From Boesenbergia rotunda (lineage: Eukaryota > Streptophyta > Magnoliopsida > Zingiberales > Zingiberaceae): a stretch of DNA of 64,000 nt. The notes under the pieces were generated by a model. The model saw only the letters and a program-made list of their open reading frames with translations, was not told the origin of the DNA and made no database searches. Below are positions 1-9,275 of this stretch, one piece after another (position 1 is the stretch's first letter; each line of letters begins with the position of its first letter). Made by a program: the position numbers and the translations under genes. The stretch lies in the NCBI GenBank assembly GCA_024364735.1, contig JAGFNQ010004744.1:62001-126000 (forward strand), given 5' to 3'.

Positions 1-317
1 AGGTTCACTCCCTTGGCTCGCCCCTTAAAGTCATCTTCCTCTGGCTCTCGTCCCTCGGATGCGCATACAAGCCTTCCCTTGGCTTGCCTCCATGTCACCC
101 TTCACGTGTGCCCTTGAAGTCCACTTCCCAGCTTGCCCTTGGAGTCCTCCTCCCTCGGCTTTCGTCCCTCGGATATGTTCACCATGTGTGGTTCTCCAAG
201 TACTGCAAACTCAATCACACATATCAAATACAACATAACACCCAAACCTTAAACATATTCACACACACACATCAAAACCATGATCTTCCAATCATTCTAG
301 GGCAGATTGCCTCAACA
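1..317 (-). repeat. Copia-1 3' LTR, partial
   Basis: This stretch repeats 5139-5453 nearly base for base and ends in the same CTCAACA, which read on the minus strand is the LTR start TGTTGAG. About 650 bases of this LTR lie left of the window. Confidence 0.9.
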
Positions 318-332
318 ATCTCCCCCTTTTTG
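318..332 (-). promoter_or_regulatory. Copia-1 polypurine tract
   Basis: Read on the minus strand this is CAAAAAGGGGGAGAT, directly before the LTR start TGTTGAG. It is the expected plus-strand primer of reverse transcription. Copia-5 has the same GGGGGAGAT core before its 3' LTR. Confidence 0.85.
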
Positions 333-1303
333 ATGTGTGGCAATATATTTAAGTTTAGGGATAAAATACCAGTCAACAATAACAATAAAAGCAGTAGCAA
401 TTGAAAAGCATAAGATATATCAAAAACCTAAGAGGTATCCTCCCCCTTAATCCATGTCTTTTCCCATTTTCAACTCTACTTATGATCCAAGTTAAGTTTC
501 AAGTCCAACTTAACACTAAACAACATTAATTAAGAGTACAAGACATAGTAAAGCCTAAGAGGTACCCTCCCCCTTAACCTATGCCTTTATCCATTTCCAA
601 TTTGCAAGTTATCCAAGATTTAAGTTAAACAACTAACTTAAACAACCATTTTAAGTCAAAGATCTAACTTAAACCACCCATTCTCCCCCTTTGACACCAT
701 CAAAATGATTGCCTTAAGCAACTCAACACTATGACATCAAATGAGAGAAAGTTGGATTTCTGAAAACAATTTCAGAATCTGAAAGCAGGCATGCCAGTCG
801 ATTGCCCATGAGGCAGTCGACTGATATACTATCAGTGCTAATTTTAAATTTCTGATCTGAATTTCAGAAACGTCCAGAAAATTCAAGAAAATTCCAAAAA
901 TTATAAAATTTTGTAGACATGTTTGAAATAATATACTCTATCAAGGAAAAATATCAGTCCATATCAAATTTCAAACATGCTTGACTTTTGATAAAAACTC
1001 AACATTCTTGAAAACCACTAAGTTTTGTATCAAAATTACAACCTAATTTTGAAATCATATAACATTTAAAAGTATGACAAAACATAGAAAACATAAAATG
1101 GTTTAAAAAGGTTTAAAATATCCAACTATGATTTTTGGGCAAAGTGTCCATTGATTAAACACTTGTCTTCCCCATAGTTAGTCTAGTTTTCATATTTTGA
1201 TATTTTTAATGATTCAACACTATGTCATAAGCACAAGTGAACCAAATGTATCACCCTAATGGATCAAGCACACTTTTTCAAATGTAATATCCCAAGGTTC
1301 ATC
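333..1303 (-). other. Copia-1 non-coding spacer between RNase H and 3' LTR
   Basis: No coding sequence is seen. The stretch is AT-rich. Bases around 797-826 carry a CAGTCGA.TGCCC motif resembling the 19-base units repeated in the LTR at 5013-5085. A spacer of this sort is also present in Copia-5 and Copia-2. Confidence 0.6.
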
Positions 1304-2761
1304 CTATACTTCTACAAAACACATTCCAAGACCTCTTCTTAAGGATGTAAACTCCGATTCGGGAAGAGGCTTGGTAAAAATGTCGGCTAGGTTTGACTTT
1401 GATTCAACATAGTGTAGTTCTATGTCTCCCCTTGCCACATGGTCTCTAATGAAGTGATGTTTCACTTCAATGTGTTTTGTCCTAGAGTGGTGAACCGGAT
1501 TTTTGGTCAAATTGATTGTACTTACATTATCACACAAGACTTTGACCTTGGAATAATGTAACTCATAATCTTCTAAAGTGTGCATGATCCAAAGGAGTTG
1601 GGAAACACACCCACCCATTGCCACATATTTTGCCTCCGTTGTTGATAGGGAAACGCATGGTTGTTTCCTACTACTCCAACTAACTAAGGAAGACCCAAGG
1701 AATTGACACCCTCCACTAGTACTCTTCCTATCTAGCTTACATCCCGCATAGTCTGAGTCGGTGTATCCAATAAGATCAACACTAGGGGTTCTAGTATACC
1801 AAAGCCCGACATTGAGGATACCTTTAACATACCTTAGGATCCTCTTAATTACAACATTTTGTTGAGGAGTCCTTGGGCATGAAAATTCATGCTTATATCC
1901 ATTTTCTACACAAAATTGTGAGAAACTTGAATTTTGGAACTCCCCACCGTGGTCACTCTTAATTCGGTTAATTTTGAGGTGTTTTTCATTTTCTACCCTT
2001 TTACTAAACCCTATAAAAATTTCTAAGGTATCGTCCTTATGTTTCATAAAGAAAACCCATGTAAATCTAGAAAAGTCATCTACTATCACTAAACAATATT
2101 TATTCCCTACTAGTGAGGGAGTGCTATGGCAATCAAACAAATCAATGTGTAAGTGTTCTAATGGTAAAGTATTAGTGGTTAGGGTTTTACCTTTGTGTGA
2201 TGATTTTGATTGCTTACCCTCTTGGCATGCATCACACAATTTTGTCTTCTCATACTTGATCATAGGTAGCCCCTTCACCAACTCTTCCTTGACCACTCTT
2301 GCAATGCTTCTCATGTTGACATGTCCAAGCCTCCAGTGCCACAACCACCCTTCTTCTTCTTTAGACATGAAACACTTAGCCAAATTATTAGTAGCAAAGG
2401 CAAGATCAAGATAATACAAGTTAGCCTCTCTATACCCTTCTAGTATGACATTATCGGATTCATTTTGTCTTATTAGGCACTTCCTAGCATGAAATTCAAC
2501 CCTATAGCCCGCATCACATAACTGACTTACACTAAGTAAATTAAACTTCATGTCTTTGATTAAAAGTACCTTATGTATGAAAATTGTAGGAGATACCTCA
2601 ATGATGCCCCTACCAATAATTTTCAGTTTTCCACTATTTCCAAAGGAGACCGTCCCTTCTCTTAAGTAGCTAATAGTAGTGAACTTGCTCACATTTCCAG
2701 TCATATGTCTTGAGCATCCACTATCTACTATCCACATGGTTGAAGCCTCCTTCACCTTCAC
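1304..2761 (-). pseudogene. Copia-1 pol: protease-integrase fused to RNase H, RT deleted
   Basis: The translation starts with the aspartic protease motif DSGCSRHMTG, then a GAG-pre-integrase His-Cys region (H..H...C..C around residues 142-180), then the integrase core with D at LHIDLF, D at IKSDHGGEF and the PRTPQQN segment. At about residue 302 it jumps directly into ILRYVKG and the RNase H domain (YTDSDYAGC, STTEAKY, HIEVKHHFIRDH, ADIFTKPLPE). The integrase C-terminus and the whole reverse transcriptase are absent, and the joined frame stays open. A single TAG at 2762-2764 separates it in frame from gag. Typical copia pol has RT between integrase and RNase H, so the product cannot copy RNA. 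Confidence 0.9.
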
Positions 2762-4480
2762 CTATACAACATGTAAAACATACTCTTTTGGTACCCAAAT
2801 TTTTGATCCACAAGCATCATTTAAAAATCTCTTAGGTACCCTTGCCCTCTTGATGTTTCCCTTAGTCCCTTGTCTCCTGGATGCACCAATCCTACCCATG
2901 AGTGAGACAAAGGCCACTTCCTTTGTCTTTGGCCTATATCCTAGTCCGGCCTTGTTATAAACAACCCTTTGACTATTAATTATCATATCTAAGTTGCTAG
3001 ATCCCACTTGAAATTTTCTAAGTGCCTTTGTGAGGTCCTCTACCTTTTTCCTTAGTTTCCTATTTTCAATTTCAAAACATGAATCATGTGATGTAAGAGA
3101 ATAAGCATGTAAGTCTTCCTTAAGTTTTGTAGACTCTACTCTAAGCATAACAATTTCATCTTTTAGGTCCTTAATCTTACTTTTGGCTTTAGCTAAGTCC
3201 ATGTTAGTGCTGGAAATAATTTTAACTAATGTAGAGGAGGGTAAGTGGTATACCTTACTTACCGAAGCTTCTGACTCGGATGATGATGAGGATGAGTCGC
3301 TTTCATCACTGCTTGAGCTTCTCTCATCATCTGATGACTCTGATGAGTCCACTGTCATGAGAGCAAAATGTGAAACTTGCTCTTCTTCCTCCTCCGAGGA
3401 TGATGGATCATCCCAAGTCGCCTTGAGGTTGGTGGCACCCTTCTCCATTCCCTTCGACCTCTTCTTGTCACCTTTCTTCTTCTCCTCCTTCTTTTCATCT
3501 CTTCTCTTTAGTTGAGGGCACTCGTTCTTCATGTGTCCCTCTTGGTGGCAGTTGTAGCAAATGATGTCCTTGGCCTTACCCTTGCCTTTGGACCCTTTTC
3601 CTAGCATAAGACTTGTTAGAAAAACTTTTGAAAGCCTTACGCATTTTCCTTACCATGAAATCCTCTTGGTCACTATCCATAGAGGCGCTGGACTACTCTG
3701 AGTCGGATGAGGAGGAGTAGACCACCTTCTTCTTCTCCTTTCGCTTCTTCTTCTCCTTTTCTGCAATAAAAGCTATACCTTTTTCTTTGGCCGAAACGTT
3801 AGCTTGCTCGTGCAGTTCAAATTCACAAAACAGATCATCTAATTTAACTATGGACAAATCCCTTGATACTTTGTAGGCATCCACCATTGATGCCCACAAA
3901 GTTGTTCTTGGGAAGGTTTGTAGGACGTACCTGACGAGATCTCGATTTTTGATCTTTTCTCCAATCACATGGAGTTCGTTGATGACCTCCTTCACCCTTC
4001 CATGCAGCTGGCTGACAGTTTCGTTGCTCTTCATAGACAGGGATGGAGTTGGGCCACGAGCAAGTCCTTCTTTGCTCTTCTGGACTCGTTGGACCCTTCG
4101 TTCAGTTCCACCAGTTTGTCCCATAAATCTTTGGCGCTCTTGAATAACCCCACCTTGTTGAGTTGCTCCTTTGAGAGCCTGCACTGAAGTGTGGTAGTGG
4201 CCTTGGCATTTGACTGCGCCCTCTTCATGATCTCCTTCGACCATGGTCTCATAGGTGTCGGCTCTCCTCTTTCGCCGACTGGTGCATCGAATCAATCTAC
4301 AATACTAATCCAGTTTTCAATATTATTCATAAGATAATATTGCATTCTACCTTTCCAGTAGGCGAAGTCGTTCCCGTCGAAGAAGGGTGGTCGTGCAGTG
4401 CTGTAGCCCTCTTGAAACAACATTTCACTTTGCTCCGGTCGACGGTGAGTTCTTTCGAAACGAACCGGCTCTGATACCAA
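2762..4480 (-). pseudogene. Copia-1 gag, broken by frameshifts and a stop
   Basis: The N-terminal part (4480-4295) shows the copia gag start with RPPFFDGNDFAYWKGRM. The middle part (to 3693) has LVRYVLQTFPRTTLWASMVDAY, matching the gag of Copia-4 and Copia-5. The last part (3607-2762) carries a CCHC zinc knuckle, CYNCHQEGHMKNECP, then Lys- and Ser/Asp-rich stretches and a probable coiled coil. Breaks: a frame change near 4290, a stop at 3693 and another frame change near 3600. The zinc-knuckle segment continues in the frame of pol, with only one TAG between them. Confidence 0.85.
4467..4479 (-). promoter_or_regulatory. Copia-1 primer-binding site
   Basis: Minus strand reads TGGTATCAGAGCC, the site complementary to the initiator-methionine tRNA 3' end that is common in plant copia elements. 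Two bases separate it from the LTR end. Confidence 0.9.
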
Positions 4481-4481
4481 T

Positions 4482-5453
4482 TGATAGATCGACGACGTTG
4501 CTAGAGGGGGTGAATAGCACTTTTCGTTAAATTCTCTACAAGATTGTTAACGCAGCGGAAACAATAATATGCAAAGGACAAGAAAGAACAATGCTAACAA
4601 TCGGAATTTACTTGGTATCCACCCAAATGGGTGACTAATCCAAGGATCAACGCACGTACACCACCTCCACTAAGAAAAATCTCCTTCAGGTGGAGAAACC
4701 TTTACAGCGGTGTTGTCTTCCTCTTTACAGAATACAATGATTAGAGAGAGAGGAAGATGAGAAGACTTTTTGCACGAGCAGCACTTCATTACAGTACAAA
4801 ACCGTACCGTTCCACGTGCAAAAAGGTCCTCTTTTTATAAGAGAACAGGACAAACTCGCAGTCTGTCCAGACCCGCACCAGTCGACTGCCCCTGGGGCAA
4901 TTGACTGGTCTAGCATTGATTGCTAGCCAACGGCTAGTTTTGGGGTGTTACTAGTCGACTGCCCCTGGGGCAGTCGACTGGTCTGAGGCTGAAAACTCTC
5001 TGTGAGTTTTGGCAGTCGACTGCCCTCTGGCCAGTCGACTGCCCTCTGGCCAGTCGACTGCCCTCTGGCCAGTCGACTGCCCTGCCTCTTAGCTCAGTTG
5101 CAGCCACTCTGAACCTTCTCCTTCACGTGTGCCTTCAGGTTCACTCCCTTGGCTCGCCCCTTAAAGTCATCTTTCTCTGGCTCTCGTCCCTCGGATGTGC
5201 ACACAAGCCTTCCCTTGGCTTGCCTCCATGCCACCCTTCACGTGTGCCCTTGAAGTCCACTTCCCAGATTGCCCTTGGAGTCCTCCTCCCTCGGCTCTCG
5301 TCCCTCGGATATGTTCACCATGTGTGATTCTCCAAGTCTTGCAAACTCAATCACACATATCAAATACAACATAACACCCTAACCTTAAACATATTCACAT
5401 ACACACATCAAAACCATAATCTTCCAATCATTCTAGGGTCGATTGCCTCAACA
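4482..5453 (-). repeat. Copia-1 5' LTR, complete (972 bases)
   Basis: Runs from TGATAG (minus-strand end ...CTATCA) beside the primer site to CTCAACA (minus-strand start TGTTGAG). A TATA-like box, TATAAAAA on the minus strand, lies at 4833-4840. The five bases outside (TTTCC, 5454-5458) should be one copy of the target duplication; the other copy is outside the window. Confidence 0.9.
5013..5085. repeat. 19-base tandem repeat in the Copia-1 LTR
   Basis: The unit CAGTCGACTGCCCTCTGGC occurs three times in a row plus a partial copy. Its core CAGTCGACTG is a perfect palindrome and also occurs, paired with GGGGCAGTCGACTG, at 4876-4980. Confidence 0.9.
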
Positions 5454-5464
5454 TTTCCAACAAG

Positions 5465-5612
5465 CTCCACTAAGAGGAATGTGATGCACTTTTACTTTGG
5501 GATATGTGGATGCAATTCGTCCTTCTGCAACAACTCTATCAATACTCCAACGAAGCAGCTTACATTTAGTATTATCAATGATATCTCCACGACTCAAGGT
5601 CTTTAGTTGTAA
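5465..5612 (-). pseudogene. DUF8039-like exon fragment of the CACTA-1 gene
   Basis: Minus-strand translation contains CKLLRWSIDRVVAEGRIAST and then VHHIPLSGAC. This resembles the first half of the DUF8039-like region that plant transposon genes carry and that CACTA-2 (near 20000-20280) and CACTA-3 (62265-62525) encode more fully. Family assignment is from memory of the pattern, not a search. Copia-1 cuts the exon on its downstream side. Confidence 0.55.
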
Positions 5613-5690
5613 CTATATAATAAAAAAATCTATAAGTTATAGCATAAATCGGTGGCAAGGTTAGCATAAGTGACCTCTACCTATAAACTT

Positions 5691-5932
5691 TCAGGAAACA
5701 ATCTTCAAATACTAAAACACGAGCTAAAGAATCAGCAAAAACACGTCAAAAGCTTAAAGAAGAAATCACTTTGGTCGAGGAATTTGGAAGAGGTAAACAT
5801 ATTATATTGATTTACTTATTGCTGCCTCAGTTTGAACAGACTCTTAAAACTTTGTAGGTAAGACTGATGGCATCAAAGGCTTACCTCAGTTTCATTACAT
5901 CACACTATATATGCTTCCTGATAGAGCATAAC
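5691..5932 (+). pseudogene. Two exon-like segments, possible captured gene piece
   Basis: A plus-strand stretch following TTTCAG is open and basic (KTRAKESAKTRQKLKEE) and ends at AGAG|GTAAAC. A second piece follows TTTGTAG near 5858. Joined, they continue in frame (GKTDGIKGLPQFHYI) to a TAA near 5930. The strand is opposite to the CACTA-1 gene. I do not recognise the product. Confidence 0.3.
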
Positions 5933-6274
5933 TATAACGTTCTCAACTAGAACTTGCCATTTGAAGTTGTCAGATTAAGAAATAAATTAAAGACAAATGA
6001 AGAAGCAATGGAATTTATAAACCTCGGATACATATATTCATTTTTTTCGATAAAAAAAATAAGATACATTCAATCTTAACAAAAAGTAGAGCATAACATC
6101 ACAACAGGAATAACATTATTAAATAGCAGAAAATTTCCCTTGATAAAATGTGGAAATTAAAAAAAATTGAGTTTGACAATTGATTTATAATCAAGCATAA
6201 TAATTACAACTGAGGCAACAATATTCTACATATCCCAAAAATTTCTCTAACTAATCTATTCCCGATAGTAAATT

Positions 6275-6541
6275 CTATTTAACAAATTCCTTCCTATCCA
6301 ACAGACCTAGACTAGCAGTGATATTGTTAAGATACAGATCCAGACTCACCAAATTTGACAAATTCTCAAGCTCGCTTAGGATTGACACACTAATGTTGTT
6401 ACTATAAAGTTGCTTGTTATTGGAAATAGAGATGTCTTGAATCGTCATGACCTCAATACAACAAAAATCACAGACAGATGGCAAAAAAAAAAAAATCACG
6501 GACATTTGACAATTTTTGCTTGTTAAATAACATGAGAGCAT
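6275..6541 (-). pseudogene. SERK-like leucine-rich repeat fragment in CACTA-1
   Basis: The open stretch contains LYSNNISVSILSELENLSN followed by LVSLDLYLNN. This is the pattern of the third and fourth leucine-rich repeats of SERK/BAK1-type receptor kinases (LYSNNI.G.IP.ELGNL..LVSLDLYLN). The two Gly-Ile-Pro turns of the repeats are lost or changed, and the reading ends soon after. No transmembrane or kinase part is seen. It appears to be a decayed piece of a host receptor gene carried by the transposon; the first ~40 residues of the frame are not LRR. Confidence 0.65.
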
Positions 6542-7199
6542 TGAACTAATACGTGTTTAGTTTATCAAATGAAAAAAAATTCAAGTGATTTCATCTCAAA
6601 CTAGTACACAGATGGCTAGGTGTTAGCAAAAATTTGACTAGTACGACAATTCACTAACAGTAAATTTATACATAACAAAAGGCTTTGTAGAAGATCAATT
6701 TATTCTATATTACTGTGCTAAAGAGTGGTCAATCCCATATGGTTATTTCTATTATGAGAGCTTCACGCAAAAAATAGTGTAAATTCTTTCCGTTTTGATA
6801 CGGCAATTCACTAACAGTAAATTTCACATTCTTGTAATGGGTAATTTTTTACTATATCTAGTATGTTCTATCTTGTTTAAGCATCAGGAAATGCATTAGT
6901 ACTAAACACTGTAGTAAATTTATGTTATGTATATAAATAGATTTAATGAACCTAAATAAAAGTTTCACCTAATTTTTTATGTTATATCATGCATATTTTT
7001 TTTTCTAATTAAGAGGTATTAAAATTCCTTTCATTTCATAATTAGTTTCATCTAAGCTACATATTTATATCAATTTAACCAACACTTTGTGAAAGTCCCC
7101 TATCAATTTAACCATTCTTTGTCCCTTTACGACTCCCCTATCTGCAAGTCCTCTAAAAATGATCATGGCATCATTGTTCAGTGCTTAGAAGGTCAATGC

Positions 7200-7560
7200 A
7201 CAACAAGCCAATTAATTAAACCTTATTTTTCCAAATAGCATACATCCAAGAAAATTTAGGACACTTAGGGTTGAAAGGGGCAAACTTAAGAAGAAGAAGC
7301 TACTGTGAGCAAACGAGGTGAGCAAACCAAACGAGCAAACGAGGAGGCGACGTCTGTGAGGAGGAGCCGGAGAAGATGACGCTGAAGAGGCAACGAGGAG
7401 GCGGAGAGTCGAGCAGCTAGGAGGAGGTGAAGGCATGAGTGATGAGAAGCGGCGAGGAGGCGGCAGAAACTCGAGCGATGAGGAGGGCGATGAGTTGAGG
7501 CGCGTGCGAGGGTTTTGGGAAAGAAAAGAAGGATGCAGTGATATGGTGGTATCGGGAGGG
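7200..7560 (-). other. GC-rich leader-like segment near the CACTA-1 right end
   Basis: The minus strand is rich in CTCC, GCC and CTTCTTCTT tracts, unlike the AT-rich surroundings, and resembles a plant 5' untranslated region or first exon. CACTA-2 has a similar GC-rich stretch at 21010-21450 at the same place relative to its right end. It may be the promoter-leader of the element's minus-strand gene or a captured host 5' end. The frame at 7212-7436 has no recognisable domain. Confidence 0.4.
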
Positions 7561-7659
7561 TTCCAGGAAAAAATAGGTATAAGGAAAAAGAAAAAATAAG
7601 GAAAAAGTGAAAATAAGGAAAATAAAAATAAGGAAAAAAAAGGAATATAATAAAATAGT

Positions 7660-7955
7660 GATTATTTATAGTTTTACTTGTAGCGTATTATATATAATAA
7701 ATAGATGCATTAACAGCGTACCAATTTTTTGCATGCTATCGTTGCTATTATTTATTCGCAGCGTATGTTAATATGCTGTTAATAATAATATTAACAGCGT
7801 GCTTTTAATGTATGCCATTGATGCTTCTTCTTTTAAAAAAAATTATGGTATTAATAGCGCGCATTAATATGCATGCTGCTAATAATACTATTAACAGTGT
7901 ACTTTTAATGTGCGTTGTTAATAACGTGCTACGGAAAAGTAATTTTCTTGTAGTG
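7660..7955. repeat. CACTA-1 right subterminal repeats and terminus
   Basis: Repeated short units of the form TTAACAGCGTGC and TTAATATGC in both orientations fill the stretch before the terminus TTTTCTTGTAGTG. Subterminal repeats of this kind are transposase-binding sites in CACTA elements (family knowledge). The unit differs from that of CACTA-2 and CACTA-3, so this is another subfamily. Confidence 0.75.
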
Positions 7956-9259
7956 TTACTTGGTTCCCAACCCCCCAGGGTCAGTACATCCAAGGCCTAA
8001 GCACGGGAACACCCGTCGACTATTGGTCTCCTTTCCGGACTTTCCAGAGGCGGAAAAACCCGTCTTACAGTGCACAAATTACAATCAAAAGATATATAAC
8101 AATAAATGCTGAATTGTAAATTCAAACCAAAATAGCAAAGTCGAACGCCCGGCTGATCTGGACCTTCGAAGTGCCGCGCACTTCCTCCTGGAGCCTCCTT
8201 GGTCGCAGGGCTTCGTCTCTAGCGCTTTTCTTTAGCTCGGAATGCTCAGGATGATTTTAGAAGTGTTGTACTAAGCTGAGGGGTCGAAGCCCCTTTTATA
8301 GGCTTGGTATAGGGTGCCTGTGTTCAATGAGGCGCCTCATAGAGCCTGGTCAAACCTCATCTCCGCGCCGAACTCGCAGCAGTCGATAAGGCTTTTAACC
8401 AGGGCGCCCTAGACATACAGGGCGCCTGAATGAATGAGGTGCCTGGTTCAATGAGGCGCCTTGTTTCATTGAGGCGCCCTGGTTGATGGGGGCACCTAGT
8501 AGCCTTGTTTCCAGCCTTGTTGCGTGTTTGTTTGTCTGCTTTGTCTTCAATTTTAGGTACCTGCAAGATACATAAATACAAACAAACACATATATATCCT
8601 TAGCCTTAAGGGTTTGGTTCTGACTTCGGATTTTCGTGAAACCCTAGGTTGAATCGACGCCTAAGTTCCCATCCCTGGGAACGCGCCTTCCACCTACTCC
8701 TCTTAGGAGACGGTTGCCACCCGGCTCATCCGGATGGACTTTTGCTTAGCCTTCGAGACTCTTGGATCTCGAGACGTCTGAACCTCGACCCATCTCTACT
8801 TCTGTCCTTAGTCATCGCTTAGCTAAGTTGCTCAATCCCTCAGACCAAGACTTCGGTGCCCAGCCCTCGGCCAGGACTTAGTGCCCAACCCTCGGTTATG
8901 TCTTAAGTGTCCAGGCCTCGGTCAGGACTTAGTGCCCAATTCCACGAACCAGGACTTAGTGCCCAACCGTCGGTCAAGTCTTAGGTGCCCAGCCCTCGGC
9001 CAGGACTTAGTGCCCAACTCCACGAACCAGGACTTAATGCCCAACCCTCGGTCAGGTCTTAGGTGCCCAACCCTCGGCCAGGACTTAGTGCCCAATTCCA
9101 TGAACCAGGACTTAGTGCCTAGGTTAACTAGGACTTCGGTTTACTTTGATACTCATTTCTTGACCAACTTTCCCTTATTCAATGTATCACTGACTTAAGC
9201 ATATTGGCAAACATTGAAACACTTAGAGGAGGACATCACTGATACATCTTGCACCAACA
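7956..9259 (-). repeat. Copia-2 3' LTR, cut by CACTA-1
   Basis: Matches 13740-14992 throughout; the first ~155 bases of this LTR are separated by CACTA-1 and lie outside the window. It ends in CACCAACA at 9259, minus-strand start TGTTGGTG. A TATA-like box (TATAAAAG, minus strand) is at 8293-8300. Confidence 0.9.
8870..9120. repeat. 78-base tandem repeat in the Copia-2 LTR
   Basis: Units built from AGGACTTAGTGCCCAA, CACGAACC and CTCGGTCAGGTCTTAGGTGCCC repeat with a period of about 78 bases. The other LTR has the same array at 14640-14850. Confidence 0.85.
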
Positions 9260-9275
9260 ATCGCCCCCTTTTGAT
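9260..9275 (-). promoter_or_regulatory. Copia-2 polypurine tract
   Basis: Minus strand reads CAAAAGGGGGCGAT immediately before the LTR start TGTTGGTGCA. Confidence 0.8.

Larger units (their letters stand above)
1..5453 (-). mobile_element. Copia-1, SIRE-like Ty1/copia retrotransposon, RT-deleted
   Basis: Seen: matching LTR sequence at both ends (1-317 repeats 5139-5453), a purine tract just inside the left LTR, a methionine-tRNA-type primer site just inside the right LTR, and gag plus protease-integrase-RNase H coding on the minus strand between them. The left LTR starts outside the window. The reverse transcriptase is missing, so this is a deletion derivative that could move only with enzymes from another copy. 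Large gag with one zinc knuckle and a DSGCSRHMTG protease motif suggest the SIRE/Maximus lineage (inference). The element sits inside CACTA-1. Confidence 0.9.
5454..7955 (-). mobile_element. CACTA-1, right part of a CACTA transposon
   Basis: The right end is AATTTTCTTGTAGTG at 7941-7955, the inverted form of the CACTACAAGAAAATT terminus. It is followed by TTACTTGG, continuous with the LTR of Copia-2 (uninterrupted copy at about 13738), so the element entered that LTR; TTA is the likely 3-base duplication. The left end is outside the window because Copia-1 interrupts the element. It contains a DUF8039-like fragment, a SERK-like fragment, other exon-like sequence and a GC-rich leader-like stretch. 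Confidence 0.85.

Noticed and set aside
1974..2414. 146-residue plus-strand frame
   Set aside because: Lies opposite the Copia-1 integrase; no domain.
3183..3515. Acidic Ser/Asp-rich plus-strand frame
   Set aside because: It is the mirror of the Ser/Asp/Lys-rich part of Copia-1 gag on the minus strand.
8881..9198. Repetitive peptide with LVPNSTNQDLVPN units
   Set aside because: Translation of the 78-base LTR repeat; not a gene.
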